DNA of 54,577 nucleotides from TMED109 sp002684605 (GCA_913046335.1 CAJWSU010000009.1:1-54577); one strand, 5' to 3'; positions 1-9,299 are shown, counted from the stretch's first letter. A program made the numbers and translations. The notes: generated by a model not told the origin, from the sequence alone.

Positions 1-52
1 TGTCTCGGTGACATCGAGGAAGCCATTGGTTCAAATCCAATATCGCCCACCA
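1..52 (+). tRNA. tRNA-Val(GAC), 3' part (cut by window start)
   Basis: The window opens inside a tRNA. The anticodon arm is visible: stem 3-7 pairs with 15-19 (one G-U), the 7-base loop is 8-14, and the anticodon GAC is at 10-12 after T33. It is followed by a 5-base variable loop, a T arm (ATTGG/CCAAT around TTCAAAT) and the acceptor strand ATCGCCC with discriminator A and encoded CCA ending at 52. GAC reads valine GUC/GUU codons. The D arm and 5' acceptor strand lie outside the window. Confidence 0.93.
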
Positions 53-73
53 TATTTATTAAGAAAGAAAACT

Positions 74-895
74 ATGAGACATTTTTATTCTATTATGTTG
101 GCCATCATTATTACTTCTACTAATTTAGTAGCCTATTCCTATGATGAGGAAGATGTACGTTATTTTTTAAAAAATAGTAAGTGTCATCAATGTGACCTAA
201 GTAATTATAATTTTGAAAAAAAATACCTTGACCAGGCAGTAATATCTGAATCTAATTTAATTGGTGCTAATTTCAATAATTCTAAAATAGCAAATTCAAG
301 AATTAGATCATCAGATCTTACAAATTCAACATTTATACATGCTGATATGAATACCACATTGATTGAAGATAGTAATTTTACAAATGCTAACTTATCAGAG
401 ATTAATTTAGTATCTGCTACTATTATAAATTCTAATTTTATTAAAGCCAATTTAAAGCTTGCAAAAATGTATGGAATAACGGCTGAACGAACTAATTTTG
501 ATGGAGCTAATATTACTAATGTGAATATCCAAAAATCAATTCTATCTTTTTCCTCATTTATTAAAACAGATTTTAATGGCTCACTCTTATCTTTATCATT
601 AATGGATAATACCAATTTATCTTATGCTAATTTATCAAAGGTTAAAGCAAGAGGAGTTAATTTTACTGAGGCAAACCTAGAATTTGCAGATTTATCTTAT
701 AGTGCGTTTAGAAGATCAGTATTTAATAATAGTAATATGCAAAATATTATGTATAGAGCCGCAAATTTTTATAAATCTATTTTTATGAATGCAGACTTAA
801 GTACAATTACTTTTGAAGATGTTTATTTTAAGCAAGGAGTTTTTTGTAAAACTAGAATGAAAGAAAAAATTGTTAATAAAGATTGTAGAAATTAA
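74..895 (+). CDS. exported pentapeptide-repeat protein
   Basis: A 273-residue protein starting at the ATG at 74. An open frame extends upstream to 8, but that stretch lies within the tRNA and carries no signal. From 74 the protein begins with a clear signal peptide (MRHFYSIMLAIIITSTN, cleavage probably near AYS). Then comes a CxxC-containing lead-in (KCHQCDLSNYNF, about residues 38-49) typical of bacterial pentapeptide proteins. The rest is consecutive five-residue repeats of the A(N/D)Lxx type (for example ANLSE, ANLKL, ANITN, ANLEF, ADLST) to near the C-terminus, which would form a right-handed quadrilateral beta helix. Two late cysteines (KTRMKEK flanked by Cys) may form a disulfide. The function of this family is usually unknown. 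The gene overlaps the convergent CoA-transferase gene by 4 bp. Confidence 0.85.
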   Translation: MRHFYSIMLAIIITSTNLVAYSYDEEDVRYFLKNSKCHQCDLSNYNFEKKYLDQAVISESNLIGANFNNSKIANSRIRSSDLTNSTFIHADMNTTLIEDSNFTNANLSEINLVSATIINSNFIKANLKLAKMYGITAERTNFDGANITNVNIQKSILSFSSFIKTDFNGSLLSLSLMDNTNLSYANLSKVKARGVNFTEANLEFADLSYSAFRRSVFNNSNMQNIMYRAANFYKSIFMNADLSTITFEDVYFKQGVFCKTRMKEKIVNKDCRN

Positions 896-2091
896 TTAAT
901 TGTTGATGTTATATTTTTTTTAATAAGCTTGTTAATTTCGTTATCAGAATAATCTAATTCTTTCAAAATTTCTATAGTATTTTCTCCAAGCAGAGGAGCA
1001 AGTTGTTCTCCACTTAAAGAGCTTTCTGAAAATATAGGAGCTGGTCTTGGCGATCTAATTGTTCCAAAAATCTTACTATCATGAAATTCTATAATTTTAT
1101 TTTGTAAGATCTGTTCATTATCTAGTAATTCTTCTCTATTTAAAATAGGGGCACTAGGAACTTCATTAGTCGCTAATTTTTCTAATATCTGATTAGAATT
1201 ATGTTTTTTTATTTCTTTAGCAATTATATGTCTTCTTTCTGTTTTATTCTCAAACCTAGCTCTTGGTGTATTAAATCGCGGGTCAACCAATAAATCTTTT
1301 CTATCAAAGGCATTACACATGCCTAACCACTCTTTATCAGTTACGGCACCAGCAGTTATATATTTATTATCCTTTGTTTGAAACACTAGGTCTAAACCCA
1401 TTTGTCCAGAAGATGGGTCGCTTTCTTTTCCTACAAAAGATAATGAGGAGCTTCCTTCAGGCCATAAATATGCTATCATTACATCAAGCATAGCTAGTTT
1501 TATGTGTTGTCCTTTTCTATACCTTTCTCTATAAAATAGAGCGGAGCTAATAGCTTGAGCTGCTGCCATTCCGGTAGTTTTGTCAGGAATAATAGTTCTT
1601 ACCATTTTTGGAAATTTTGTTTCTTGATCCCTCTGTATATCTGCAAGTCCAGATAATGCTTGAATTACAGGATCATATACTCTTTGTTTTGAATAAGGTC
1701 CTTTATCTCCAAATCCACTGATTGAAGTATAAATAATATTATTATTAATTTTTTTAACTTCTTCATAACTTAGCCCCATCCTTTTCATTGTGCCTGGTCT
1801 AAAATTTTGAACAATAACATCGGCATTTATTAATAATTTTTTTATTATATTTATGCCTTCTATATTTTTTAAATTTATAGTTAAAGATCTTTTACTTCTA
1901 TTACTACATAGAAATGATGTAGTCATTCCATTATTTGGAGCACCTACACTTCTCATTAGTTCGCCTGATAGGGGTTCTATTTTAATTACATCCGCTCCTT
2001 GATCACCAAGCATCATTGTTGCAACTGGCCCTGATACCATAGCTGTAAGGTCTATAACTTTAATCCCTGTTAATGGTCCTTTGTTAATCAT
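892..2091 (-). CDS. CaiB/BaiF family III CoA-transferase
   Basis: A 399-residue enzyme of the family III CoA-transferases, which move CoA between carboxylic acids in the cytosol. The N-terminal signature GIKVIDLTAMVSGP followed by LGDQGADVIKIE is characteristic. The catalytic aspartate of the family should be the D in VYDPVIQALSGL (about residue 140). The C-terminal half holds the usual GSRxP-less variant of the CoA-binding region and a short helical tail. The length is normal. It lies 19 bp downstream of a GST gene on the same strand, probably one transcript. The substrate cannot be deduced; relatives act on formate/oxalate, carnitine, succinate, mesaconate and others. A second paralogue is at 9300-10463 with low overall similarity. 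Confidence 0.85.
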   Translation of the reverse strand: MINKGPLTGIKVIDLTAMVSGPVATMMLGDQGADVIKIEPLSGELMRSVGAPNNGMTTSFLCSNRSKRSLTINLKNIEGINIIKKLLINADVIVQNFRPGTMKRMGLSYEEVKKINNNIIYTSISGFGDKGPYSKQRVYDPVIQALSGLADIQRDQETKFPKMVRTIIPDKTTGMAAAQAISSALFYRERYRKGQHIKLAMLDVMIAYLWPEGSSSLSFVGKESDPSSGQMGLDLVFQTKDNKYITAGAVTDKEWLGMCNAFDRKDLLVDPRFNTPRARFENKTERRHIIAKEIKKHNSNQILEKLATNEVPSAPILNREELLDNEQILQNKIIEFHDSKIFGTIRSPRPAPIFSESSLSGEQLAPLLGENTIEILKELDYSDNEINKLIKKNITSTIN

Positions 2092-2110
2092 TTTAATTCT
2101 TTATTATTAA

Positions 2111-2797
2111 TTATAATGTATACTTTTTATACTCTTTAAGTGTTCCATACTCATATGTTTGAATCATAGCTTTAATATATTCGGGCCTTTTTATAGATCT
2201 ATCATAATAAGATAGAATCTTTTTACTATTAATATCTATATTATATAATTTTATTACCTGCAGACAACTCATAAACATTATATCTGCACAGCTAGGTTTT
2301 TTACCCATTAACCAGCCTGTATCGGGAACATCTTTCTCACATGCTTCTAACATTCTTATAATATTATCTTTAGCAGCATTTATAGCATTAGGAGCTTCTC
2401 CATAAATATTTGATAAGCCCCCGTTTTCTACTATTTTATGTTTTCTCATAACATAAACTCCTAATGCATCAATTTCCATTGCGCACATATAAGACCATTC
2501 ATCAATTTTGGCTCTATCTTTAGGTGAAGTAGGTAAATAAAAGTCTTGAGTATTTTTAAAATTCTGAACAACATAGTTCATTGCAGCAACACTTTCACTT
2601 ATGTATATTTCATTGTGTCTAAATAAAGGTATCTTGCCTTTAGGGTTTATTTTTAGATATTCAGTTGTTTGTGTTTCACCTGTTCTAGATCCTATTTTAT
2701 AGCTTTTATAATTTAATTTCATCTCTTCTAATGCCCAGTATATGCGAAAAGGTCTGAAAGTTTTAAATCCCCAAATTTCTATAATTTCATTATTCAT
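2111..2797 (-). CDS. glutathione S-transferase family protein
   Basis: A 228-residue cytosolic GST. The thioredoxin-like N-domain (about 1-85) has the start EIWGFKTFRPFRIYWALEE, the cis-proline loop (GKIPLF) and the glutathione gamma-glutamyl contact ESVAAMNY. An all-helical C-domain follows, with a conserved N-cap/hydrophobic-staple region near SCADIMFMSCLQ. The catalytic Ser/Cys position at the start of helix 1 appears to be Thr or Phe here, so chemistry is uncertain. A ribosome-binding site (AGTAGG) precedes the ATG at 2797. It is likely co-transcribed with the CoA-transferase just downstream. It lies divergent to the DHA2 exporter, so the 110-bp gap carries promoters for both. Confidence 0.82.
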   Translation of the reverse strand: MNNEIIEIWGFKTFRPFRIYWALEEMKLNYKSYKIGSRTGETQTTEYLKINPKGKIPLFRHNEIYISESVAAMNYVVQNFKNTQDFYLPTSPKDRAKIDEWSYMCAMEIDALGVYVMRKHKIVENGGLSNIYGEAPNAINAAKDNIIRMLEACEKDVPDTGWLMGKKPSCADIMFMSCLQVIKLYNIDINSKKILSYYDRSIKRPEYIKAMIQTYEYGTLKEYKKYTL

Positions 2798-2870
2798 ATT
2801 GAACCTACTTAAAATACATATCTGTAGTTAATAATTAGCAATTGTATGATTAAATGTATTATAAGATCAT

Positions 2871-2884
2871 ATATTTTAAAATAT
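2871..2884. promoter_or_regulatory. perfect 14-bp palindrome in divergent promoter region
   Basis: ATATTTTAAAATAT is a perfect inverted repeat in the 110-bp gap between the divergent GST and exporter genes, 45 bp before the exporter ATG. In such AT-rich DNA a palindrome of this length can occur by chance. It is offered only as a candidate operator. Confidence 0.2.
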
Positions 2885-2928
2885 TTAAAGTCATAACTTA
2901 ACAATTCTTGGATCATAATTTGGCAGAT

Positions 2929-4446
2929 ATGAATTATAAAAATTTAGGCATGTTCCTAATCATATTATTTGGATTTGTCTTAAATGTAATTAGTATGCAA
3001 GTTGTAGGTTCCTCTATAAGAAATTTACAGGGCGCCTTAAATATAGGTCTTGATCAAGTTTCTTATGTTATGTCTGCTTATTTAATGGCAGAAGTAGTTA
3101 TTATTCCATTTGCTGGTTGGTTATCTCGTTTATTATCAATTAGGTTATTATTTTTAATAGGTTTATCTGGTTTTTTAATTGCTTGTATTGGAGCAGCGTC
3201 TACTAGTAATTTTTATGTTTTAGTAGGCTTTAGAGTCATGCAAGGCTTTTTTGGTGGAGCACTAATGCCATTAATGTTTTCTTGTATTTATCTTTTATTC
3301 ACAAGAAAACAGCTTCCTTTTGCTCTAGCTTTAACGGCTACTGTAGGAGTATCTTCTATAGCTTTTGGACCTGCTATTGGTGGATATATGACAGAAATGA
3401 TAAGCTGGCGCTGGATGTTTCTATATAATCTTCCTATAGGCATAGTTTTATTAGTCTTAGCATATTTCTTTATAGATTTAGATGATAGAGAACGACATTT
3501 AGCTAAACAGATTGATTACTATGGAATAGTATTATTAGCGGTAGGACTTTTACTATTATTAATTACTATACAGGAAGGTTCTAGATTAGATTGGTATGCT
3601 TCTTCTACCATTAGAATATGCTCTATTTTATCTTTTACTAGTCTATTATTATTTTTTATTAGAGAGTTTACAGCAAAATATCCAATAATTGATTTATCAA
3701 TATTTTTAGATAGAAACTTTAGTATTGGGTGTATAAATGTAATTGTATTTGGAGTATCAATTTATGCTCCTATTTTTTTATTACCTGTATTTTTGGGAGA
3801 GGTTAAGGGTATTGGTCCATGGGAAATTGGAGCTATAGTTTCTGTTATGGGTTTATCATGGATGGGGATTGGTCCATTTGTAGGAGTATTAATAAATATA
3901 TTCGGAGCTAGGTTTTTAATATTTGCTGGCTGTACTTTTACTATAATAGGAACATGGCAGTTACTCAATATGACGCCAGAATTTGGTTTTAAGGAGTTAT
4001 TTTGGCCCCAAGTCCTTAGAGGAATAGGTTCTCAACTTCTTTGGGTAGGTAATCAATATATTGCTATGTTATTTATTTCAAATAAAGGAATACAAAATGC
4101 TGCTTCTTTATTTAATTTAATACTTAGATTAGGAGGAGCTGTTTCTATAGCTACTACAAATATTTTTTTAGAAAAATTGAGAGTTATGTATTATGGAGGT
4201 ATTTCTAATATGCTTTTAAATGGACCTCAAATAATTTCTGGTTTCAATCAAAAAATGGAAAGTATTTTTAGTTCGCTTCCTATGTTTTCAAGTTTAAACC
4301 CTGAATACAAAACAATCTTAGCTATTGAACTATTAGGTTTAAGAGAGGGGTTTGTAATGGCAGTTAATAATATTACATATGTTATAATGTGGGTAGCTTT
4401 TATACCCATTATACTGTTACCATTTTGTAAAATGAAAAATGATTAG
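2929..4446 (+). CDS. DHA2 family MFS multidrug exporter (EmrB/QacA type)
   Basis: A 505-residue inner-membrane protein with about 14 hydrophobic helices, the size and layout of EmrB-like proton antiporters. Motif A-like loop (AGWLSRLLSIRLLF, about residues 65-78), the motif C-type GVSSIAFGPAIGGYM (about 143-157) and WRWMFLYNLPIGI (about 161-173) are diagnostic for the DHA2 group. I start at the ATG at 2929. A TTG at 2908 would add seven polar residues (MDHNLAD), and neither has a strong ribosome-binding site. No EmrA-type membrane-fusion partner lies nearby, so it would pump to the periplasm or work with a distant partner. The substrate is unknown. Confidence 0.85.
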   Translation: MNYKNLGMFLIILFGFVLNVISMQVVGSSIRNLQGALNIGLDQVSYVMSAYLMAEVVIIPFAGWLSRLLSIRLLFLIGLSGFLIACIGAASTSNFYVLVGFRVMQGFFGGALMPLMFSCIYLLFTRKQLPFALALTATVGVSSIAFGPAIGGYMTEMISWRWMFLYNLPIGIVLLVLAYFFIDLDDRERHLAKQIDYYGIVLLAVGLLLLLITIQEGSRLDWYASSTIRICSILSFTSLLLFFIREFTAKYPIIDLSIFLDRNFSIGCINVIVFGVSIYAPIFLLPVFLGEVKGIGPWEIGAIVSVMGLSWMGIGPFVGVLINIFGARFLIFAGCTFTIIGTWQLLNMTPEFGFKELFWPQVLRGIGSQLLWVGNQYIAMLFISNKGIQNAASLFNLILRLGGAVSIATTNIFLEKLRVMYYGGISNMLLNGPQIISGFNQKMESIFSSLPMFSSLNPEYKTILAIELLGLREGFVMAVNNITYVIMWVAFIPIILLPFCKMKND

Positions 4447-4459
4447 AGGTTTATCCTCT
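4445..4459. terminator. short hairpin between convergent genes
   Basis: AGAGG-TTTAT-CCTCT forms a five-base-pair stem exactly where the exporter and the TRAP binding-protein gene end facing each other. It has no T-run, so it is at best a weak bidirectional terminator. Confidence 0.25.
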
Positions 4460-5524
4460 TCTATTCATATAACCTTGTTCTGCAAAAGGACCTCTTTCTT
4501 TAGCTGCCTTTTTAAATTTAGACCATGAATCATAAATTCTTTTGTTAATATCTCCCTCATTAGCTGTTTCAGAAACTACTTCATCACTTATTTTAAACAT
4601 TTCTTTGTAAACATCATTTGGAAAATTTTGAATATTTACTCCAAATCCAATAAGCTTTTTTTGAGCAATATTATTTGCATAGGTAAATTCAGATAACATT
4701 TTATTGTTTTCTGATATGCATGCATGCTCAACAATATTTTGTAAATTTATAGGTAATGCGTCATAAGCTGTTTTATTTACAATACATTCAGTATGTGTAC
4801 CTGGCTCATGAAAACCTGGGCCATAATAATTATTAGCAACTTTATAAAATCCAAATGCTAAGTCATTCCATGGTCCTACCCATTCTGTTGCATCTATGGC
4901 TCCAGACTGTAAAGCTGGCATAATTTCTCCTCCTGGTAAGGCAACAGCGGTAGCACCCATTCTATTAATTACTTCCGCTCCGAGACCTGGCATTCTCATT
5001 TTTAATCCCTTAAAATCTTCTAAAGAATTAATTTCTTTTTTAAACCATCCTCCCATTTGTACTCCAGAATTCCCACCTAAAAAACCTTTTAAATTAAATT
5101 CTGCGTATAATTCGTCCCATAATTCTTGTCCTCCTCCATAATGTATCCAAGCATCGTGTTCTTGAGCTGTTAGTCCACCAGGAACTGCAGCAAAGAAGGG
5201 AGTTGATTTATTCTTATTAATCCAATAATAACTAGCTCCATGACTCATTTGGGCCGTTTCTTGTCTTACAGCATCAAAGCTTTCAAAAGCAGGAACTAAT
5301 TCACCGGCTGCAAATAATTTTACGGTTAATTGACCTTCTGACATTACGGTAATTGAATCTGCAATACGTTGTGCTCCTGTTCCAAGTCCAGGAAAATTCT
5401 TTGGCCAAGTAGTTACCATTTTCCATTTAATTCTTCCTTTAGATATTGCAGGAGCTGATAAAGTAGATGCTGCAGCTATTGTTCCTATGCCAATTGTTTT
5501 TTTTAAAAAATTTCTTCTTTTCAT
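4451..5524 (-). CDS. TRAP transporter substrate-binding protein, TakP/DctP family (1)
   Basis: A 357-residue periplasmic solute receptor. It begins with a Tat-like signal (KRRNFLKK, hydrophobic stretch, SAPAIS). The mature part matches the TakP branch of DctP proteins, which bind 2-oxo acids such as pyruvate: WPKNFPGLGTGAQR, AAGELVPAFESFDAV, GNSGVQMGGWFKKEI (about 150-164), the carboxylate-binding Arg in LKMRMPGLGAE, and DATEWVGPWND. A good ribosome-binding site (TTAGGAG) precedes the ATG. It is the downstream member of a tandem pair with 5539-6696, 14 bp apart, clearly from duplication. No DctQ or DctM membrane gene is adjacent, so it must use a permease encoded elsewhere. The ligand is inferred from family only. 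Confidence 0.88.
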   Translation of the reverse strand: MKRRNFLKKTIGIGTIAAASTLSAPAISKGRIKWKMVTTWPKNFPGLGTGAQRIADSITVMSEGQLTVKLFAAGELVPAFESFDAVRQETAQMSHGASYYWINKNKSTPFFAAVPGGLTAQEHDAWIHYGGGQELWDELYAEFNLKGFLGGNSGVQMGGWFKKEINSLEDFKGLKMRMPGLGAEVINRMGATAVALPGGEIMPALQSGAIDATEWVGPWNDLAFGFYKVANNYYGPGFHEPGTHTECIVNKTAYDALPINLQNIVEHACISENNKMLSEFTYANNIAQKKLIGFGVNIQNFPNDVYKEMFKISDEVVSETANEGDINKRIYDSWSKFKKAAKERGPFAEQGYMNRRG

Positions 5525-5538
5525 AATATTACTCCTAA

Positions 5539-6696
5539 TTATATATTGTATGCTTCAGCCCTATCTCTCATATAGCCATAATCACTATATTTTTGATATT
5601 TTATTGATTGTTTTAAAAAGTCACTCCAGCTTTTATATATTTTTGCATGCATGTCTCCAAGTAAAGCTGTCTCATCCACAACCTCTTTAGATATTGAAAA
5701 CATTTTAGTTATAACATCTTTTGGAAATGGTCTCACGTCCACATTATGCTTATTAACTAATACATCTAGAGCTAACCCACTATTAGCAAAATATTCTGCA
5801 GGAGCTTCTAATGCACTTGCATGGCATGCATCCCTAACAATAAATTTTAAGTCAGTACTTAATTCATCATAACTTTCTTTATTCATTATTAATTCATTAG
5901 TCGTACCTCCCTCATGGAAACCTGGTCCATAATAATATTTAGCTACTTTATAAAAACCTAGTGCTAAATCATTCCAAGGTCCAACCCATTCAGCAGCATC
6001 AATCACTCCTGATTGTAAAGAAGGCATAATTTCTCCTGCTGGCATATTAACAGCCGTTCCACCCATTCTATTAACTACTTCAGCTCCTAGACCAGGCATA
6101 CGCATTTTTATTCCTTGGAAGTCTTGTAATGAATTAATTTCTTTTTGGAACCAACCACCCATTTGCACACTAGTATTTCCAGCTAAAAAACTTTTTACAC
6201 CAAATTCTGCATATAATTCGTCCCATAAAGCCTGTCCACCTCCATATATTATCCAAGCAGCTTTTTCTGAAGCTGTCATACCTCCTGGAACTGTACAAAA
6301 GAAAGGAATAGCTTTATGTTTTGAAATCCAATAATAGGGAGCTGCATGACCGCATTGCGCAGTACCTTCTCTCACGGCATCAAATACTTCAAAAGCGGGG
6401 ACTAATTCTCCAGCCGCAAAGTTTTTTATTTCTAACCTTCCATCAGAAGATTCAGTAATTCTTCTTGCTAGTTTTTGAGAATGAGTTCCTCCTCCAGGAA
6501 AGTCTCTTGGCCAACATGTAACCATTCGCCATTGTATAATATTTTTAGATATAGCTGCTGATTTTTTAGGGTTATCTGGGGTGCCTCCATCTACATTATC
6601 TTTGCATGCAGTAAGAAGTCCTGCAGTACCAATAGCAGTGGCCCCAATAAGAATTTCTCTTCTTTTATATAAAGGTTTTAATTTTTTATTTTTCAT
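5539..6696 (-). CDS. TRAP transporter substrate-binding lipoprotein, TakP/DctP family (2)
   Basis: A 385-residue paralogue of the neighbouring receptor; long blocks are shared (AAGELVPAFEVFDAV, GNTSVQMGGWFQKEI, MRMPGLGAEVVNRMGG, WVGPWNDLALGFYKVA). The N-terminus differs: KRREILIG followed by a hydrophobic stretch and the lipobox LLTAC, so this copy is probably lipidated and membrane-anchored, perhaps after Tat export, while copy 1 is free. RBS TTAGGAG lies upstream. The loop after the binding-site tryptophan differs (HEGGTTNE against HEPGTHTE), which suggests divergence in ligand preference. Bpt lies 19 bp upstream on the same strand. It was likely a 2-oxo-acid or related carboxylate receptor. 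No DctQM genes are in the window. Confidence 0.88.
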   Translation of the reverse strand: MKNKKLKPLYKRREILIGATAIGTAGLLTACKDNVDGGTPDNPKKSAAISKNIIQWRMVTCWPRDFPGGGTHSQKLARRITESSDGRLEIKNFAAGELVPAFEVFDAVREGTAQCGHAAPYYWISKHKAIPFFCTVPGGMTASEKAAWIIYGGGQALWDELYAEFGVKSFLAGNTSVQMGGWFQKEINSLQDFQGIKMRMPGLGAEVVNRMGGTAVNMPAGEIMPSLQSGVIDAAEWVGPWNDLALGFYKVAKYYYGPGFHEGGTTNELIMNKESYDELSTDLKFIVRDACHASALEAPAEYFANSGLALDVLVNKHNVDVRPFPKDVITKMFSISKEVVDETALLGDMHAKIYKSWSDFLKQSIKYQKYSDYGYMRDRAEAYNI

Positions 6697-6715
6697 ATCA
6701 TAGCTCCTAATAAGT

Positions 6716-7438
6716 TCACTCTTTTAAATTTTTCCAAGTATTATTCGTTAATTTTTGTAATCCTATAAATTTACTTTTATAAGCCATTTTTGGCGATTCC
6801 TTAATCCAGTAACCTAGATAAACATATTTTAGTCCTAATCTAATAGTTTCTTCTATATGCCAATCTATGATCCAAGAGCCCAAGCTATGTTTTTCTCTAT
6901 CTGGAGAAAAGAATTTATAAATGCCACTTAAACCATCTTCTACTTTATCTGTTAAACTAGCTGCAATCAATAAATTATTATCATCTCTAAATTCATATAC
7001 ACATGTCTCTACTGGTGTATCTTCAACCATAGCTCTATATTCATTAAAATTCATTTCAGCCATGTCACTATCATGATGCCTACTCGTTTGGTATTTATAA
7101 AATAGTTCAAATTGTTCTCTAGTAGCAATAGGAGGTCGTTCAATGCATTTTAAGTCTATAGCAGCTCTTTTCGCTCTTTTAAGAGATCGGTTTGGTTTAT
7201 ATTGATTGACATCAATCCTTACTGGTATACATGCATTGCAATCATTACATGCTGGCCTATAGGCTGTTCTATGTGATCTTCTAAAACCCGCATTTGTAAG
7301 TTTAAAATTTAATTCATTAGAATTTGATCCAGATAATTCAGTTATAATTTTTTTTTCATTTTTTTCAGGAAGATATGGACAAATTTGGGGAGATGTTCCA
7401 TAGAATATTTGCAATGGCTTTTTAATATTTATTGTCAT
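6716..7438 (-). CDS. bpt: aspartate/glutamate leucyltransferase (Bpt)
   Basis: A 240-residue aminoacyl-tRNA-protein transferase of the bacterial N-degron pathway. It moves leucine from Leu-tRNA to proteins with N-terminal Asp or Glu, marking them for ClpS/ClpAP. The family's cysteine-rich N-domain is intact (CPYLP near residue 20; GFRRS, YRPACNDCNACIPVRI at about 71-86), as is the GNAT-like C-domain (FFSPDREKHSLGSW, YLGYWI, MAYKSKF). The length matches the 235-250 residues typical of proteobacterial Bpt. The start has only a weak upstream AAGAC. It is collinear with the SLC13 permease upstream and the TRAP receptors downstream, with 19-28 bp gaps; no functional link is evident. Confidence 0.93.
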   Translation of the reverse strand: MTINIKKPLQIFYGTSPQICPYLPEKNEKKIITELSGSNSNELNFKLTNAGFRRSHRTAYRPACNDCNACIPVRIDVNQYKPNRSLKRAKRAAIDLKCIERPPIATREQFELFYKYQTSRHHDSDMAEMNFNEYRAMVEDTPVETCVYEFRDDNNLLIAASLTDKVEDGLSGIYKFFSPDREKHSLGSWIIDWHIEETIRLGLKYVYLGYWIKESPKMAYKSKFIGLQKLTNNTWKNLKE

Positions 7439-7465
7439 GTCTTTAATTTACATTAAATTTAAAAA

Positions 7466-9298
7466 TTAATATAGGTTATAATACCACGGAGCAAATAAAC
7501 TAAAAGATAGCCAACATATAATAGTTAAAGGTACTCCACCTATAATAAAGTGTTTAAAACGATAATTTCCTGCTGCCATAACTAATAAATTAGTTTGATA
7601 ACCATAAGGAGTTGCAAAAGAACAGTTAGCAGCTAAAATGATAGTTATTACAAATGGCATAACATCCAAATTTAAACTAGTAGCTAATGATATTCCTAAT
7701 GGCATAAAAAGAGCAGCACTAGCATTATTAGTTAAAAAATTTGTCATTACAGAAACAATCAAAAATAGTAAAGAAATAATTATAGCTGGGTTTGATGCAT
7801 TTAGATTATCTAACATTAAATAAGCACCATAATGTGCAAGCCCTGTAGCAGCTATTGCGTGACTTAAAGCAAGCATTGAAACTATTGTTAAAAATATGTG
7901 TCGGTTTAAAGAATTTATAGCTCTTTCAGCGCTTAAAACTCTAGAAGCAAGCATTGCTGAGGCTCCTATCATCGCAGCAGCCACGCTAGGAATAATACCT
8001 GTGGCCATAGTAATTACAGTAAATATAAAGATAGCTAGGGAACGTCTTGCATATTTCTTTCTAGGAAGGATAGATGAAGTATGATCTAATAAAAGTATGT
8101 CTGAATAGTCTTTTAAATTAGCAATTGAATTCTTGGATCCTTGAATTAATAAAACATCTCCATCTTCTAATATAATATCTGTTATTTGTTCTCTATATAT
8201 TCGTGAGTTTCTTTTTATACCTAAAACAATACAATTAGTCATTTTTCTAAATCTGGATTCTTCAAGACCTCTTCCCGCCATTCTAGATGATGGTGCAATA
8301 AGGACTTCAGCTAATATTTGTTCTCCAGAATTAATATTACTATCATTATCTGTAAAATTATATTGGTCGGTTTCAGATAGAGTAGGGTGAAGTTGCTCGC
8401 CATATTTTATTAAAGCACTCTCAATCACTTTTCTTTCAGCTGAAACAACTATTATATCATCTTTTTTTATTTTGGTAGTCTGATATGCAGATATAGAATG
8501 CTCACCTCTTTGAATTAATAGAACTTTCATATCAGGTAGAGCATCAAAACCACCATTTAAAGATGTTTCTCCTATTAAATTACTTTCATTATCTATTTCT
8601 ATTTGCGCTATAAAATTATTTTGATCACTGGATAAAGATGATGATGTTTTCTCTCTTTTAGGCATAAGCTTAGGTAAAAGAAATAAAACAAATAAAATTC
8701 CAGGAAGGGCTATGACTAAGCCAGGTATTGTAACGCTAAAAAAATTTATTCCTTCTACGCCCAAATCTTTAGCAACTTGTGCTCCTATAATATTTGTACT
8801 AGAACCGACTAGCGTTGTCATTCCTCCTAAAATCCCAGCATAACTTAAAGGTATTAAGGCTTTACTAATTGATAAATTCATTTTTTCTGCAATGATTGAT
8901 ACTAAAGGAATAAATATTATAATGATTGGAGTATTGTTCATTATACTAGAAATTATTGCGACGATTAGTAATAATAAAATTAAAAGTGTACTTTTACTGG
9001 TTTGCAAGTCTCTATTTAAATGCATAATATTATCCACAAAAGTATTTAGTATTCCTGTGGAATAAACTCCTTGGGCAACTACTAATAATGCCATAACAGT
9101 TAATAAACCTTGGTTTGAAAAACCTGCAATAAAATCATCAAAATTAATACCTTTAACTGGATAGATTTCAAATATCAAAAACAATAAACCTAGTACAGAT
9201 ATGGAAACAGCATCAACTGGAAACCGTCGAGTAGAATATCCAATAATAGCAAAAATCATTATTGATAAAGTAATAAACATTTCAAAAGTAAAAACCAT
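7466..9298 (-). CDS. SLC13/DASS-type permease with RCK_C (TrkA-C) domains
   Basis: A 610-residue inner-membrane transporter. The N-terminal (about 1-215) and C-terminal (about 410-610) halves are hydrophobic with the helix-hairpin pattern of the ion-transporter superfamily. They contain the paired NT/NTS motifs of this family (MNNTPIIIIFIPL and GSSTNIIGAQ in the first half; TNNASAALFMPL and ATPYGYQTN in the second). Between them sit two soluble RCK_C/TrkA-C domains (about 235-300 and 325-390), which bind small ligands and may gate transport. Substrates of this subtype include sulfate and other oxyanions or dicarboxylates; which one applies here is not visible. The RBS AAGGG overlaps the stop of the upstream CoA-transferase, only one base separating the genes, so the two are translationally coupled. 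Confidence 0.87.
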   Translation of the reverse strand: MVFTFEMFITLSIMIFAIIGYSTRRFPVDAVSISVLGLLFLIFEIYPVKGINFDDFIAGFSNQGLLTVMALLVVAQGVYSTGILNTFVDNIMHLNRDLQTSKSTLLILLLLIVAIISSIMNNTPIIIIFIPLVSIIAEKMNLSISKALIPLSYAGILGGMTTLVGSSTNIIGAQVAKDLGVEGINFFSVTIPGLVIALPGILFVLFLLPKLMPKREKTSSSLSSDQNNFIAQIEIDNESNLIGETSLNGGFDALPDMKVLLIQRGEHSISAYQTTKIKKDDIIVVSAERKVIESALIKYGEQLHPTLSETDQYNFTDNDSNINSGEQILAEVLIAPSSRMAGRGLEESRFRKMTNCIVLGIKRNSRIYREQITDIILEDGDVLLIQGSKNSIANLKDYSDILLLDHTSSILPRKKYARRSLAIFIFTVITMATGIIPSVAAAMIGASAMLASRVLSAERAINSLNRHIFLTIVSMLALSHAIAATGLAHYGAYLMLDNLNASNPAIIISLLFLIVSVMTNFLTNNASAALFMPLGISLATSLNLDVMPFVITIILAANCSFATPYGYQTNLLVMAAGNYRFKHFIIGGVPLTIICWLSFSLFAPWYYNLY

Positions 9299-9299
9299 A

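Noticed and set aside
205..615. A 136-codon open frame antisense to the pentapeptide-repeat gene
   Set aside because: It mirrors the repeat periodicity of the real gene, has no ribosome-binding site and no recognisable domain.
4705..5830. Repeated TGCATGCATG-like strings in the TRAP receptor genes
   Set aside because: They fall in coding sequence and reflect shared codons (Cys/His/Ala-rich segments) of the duplicated genes rather than an uptake or regulatory signal.
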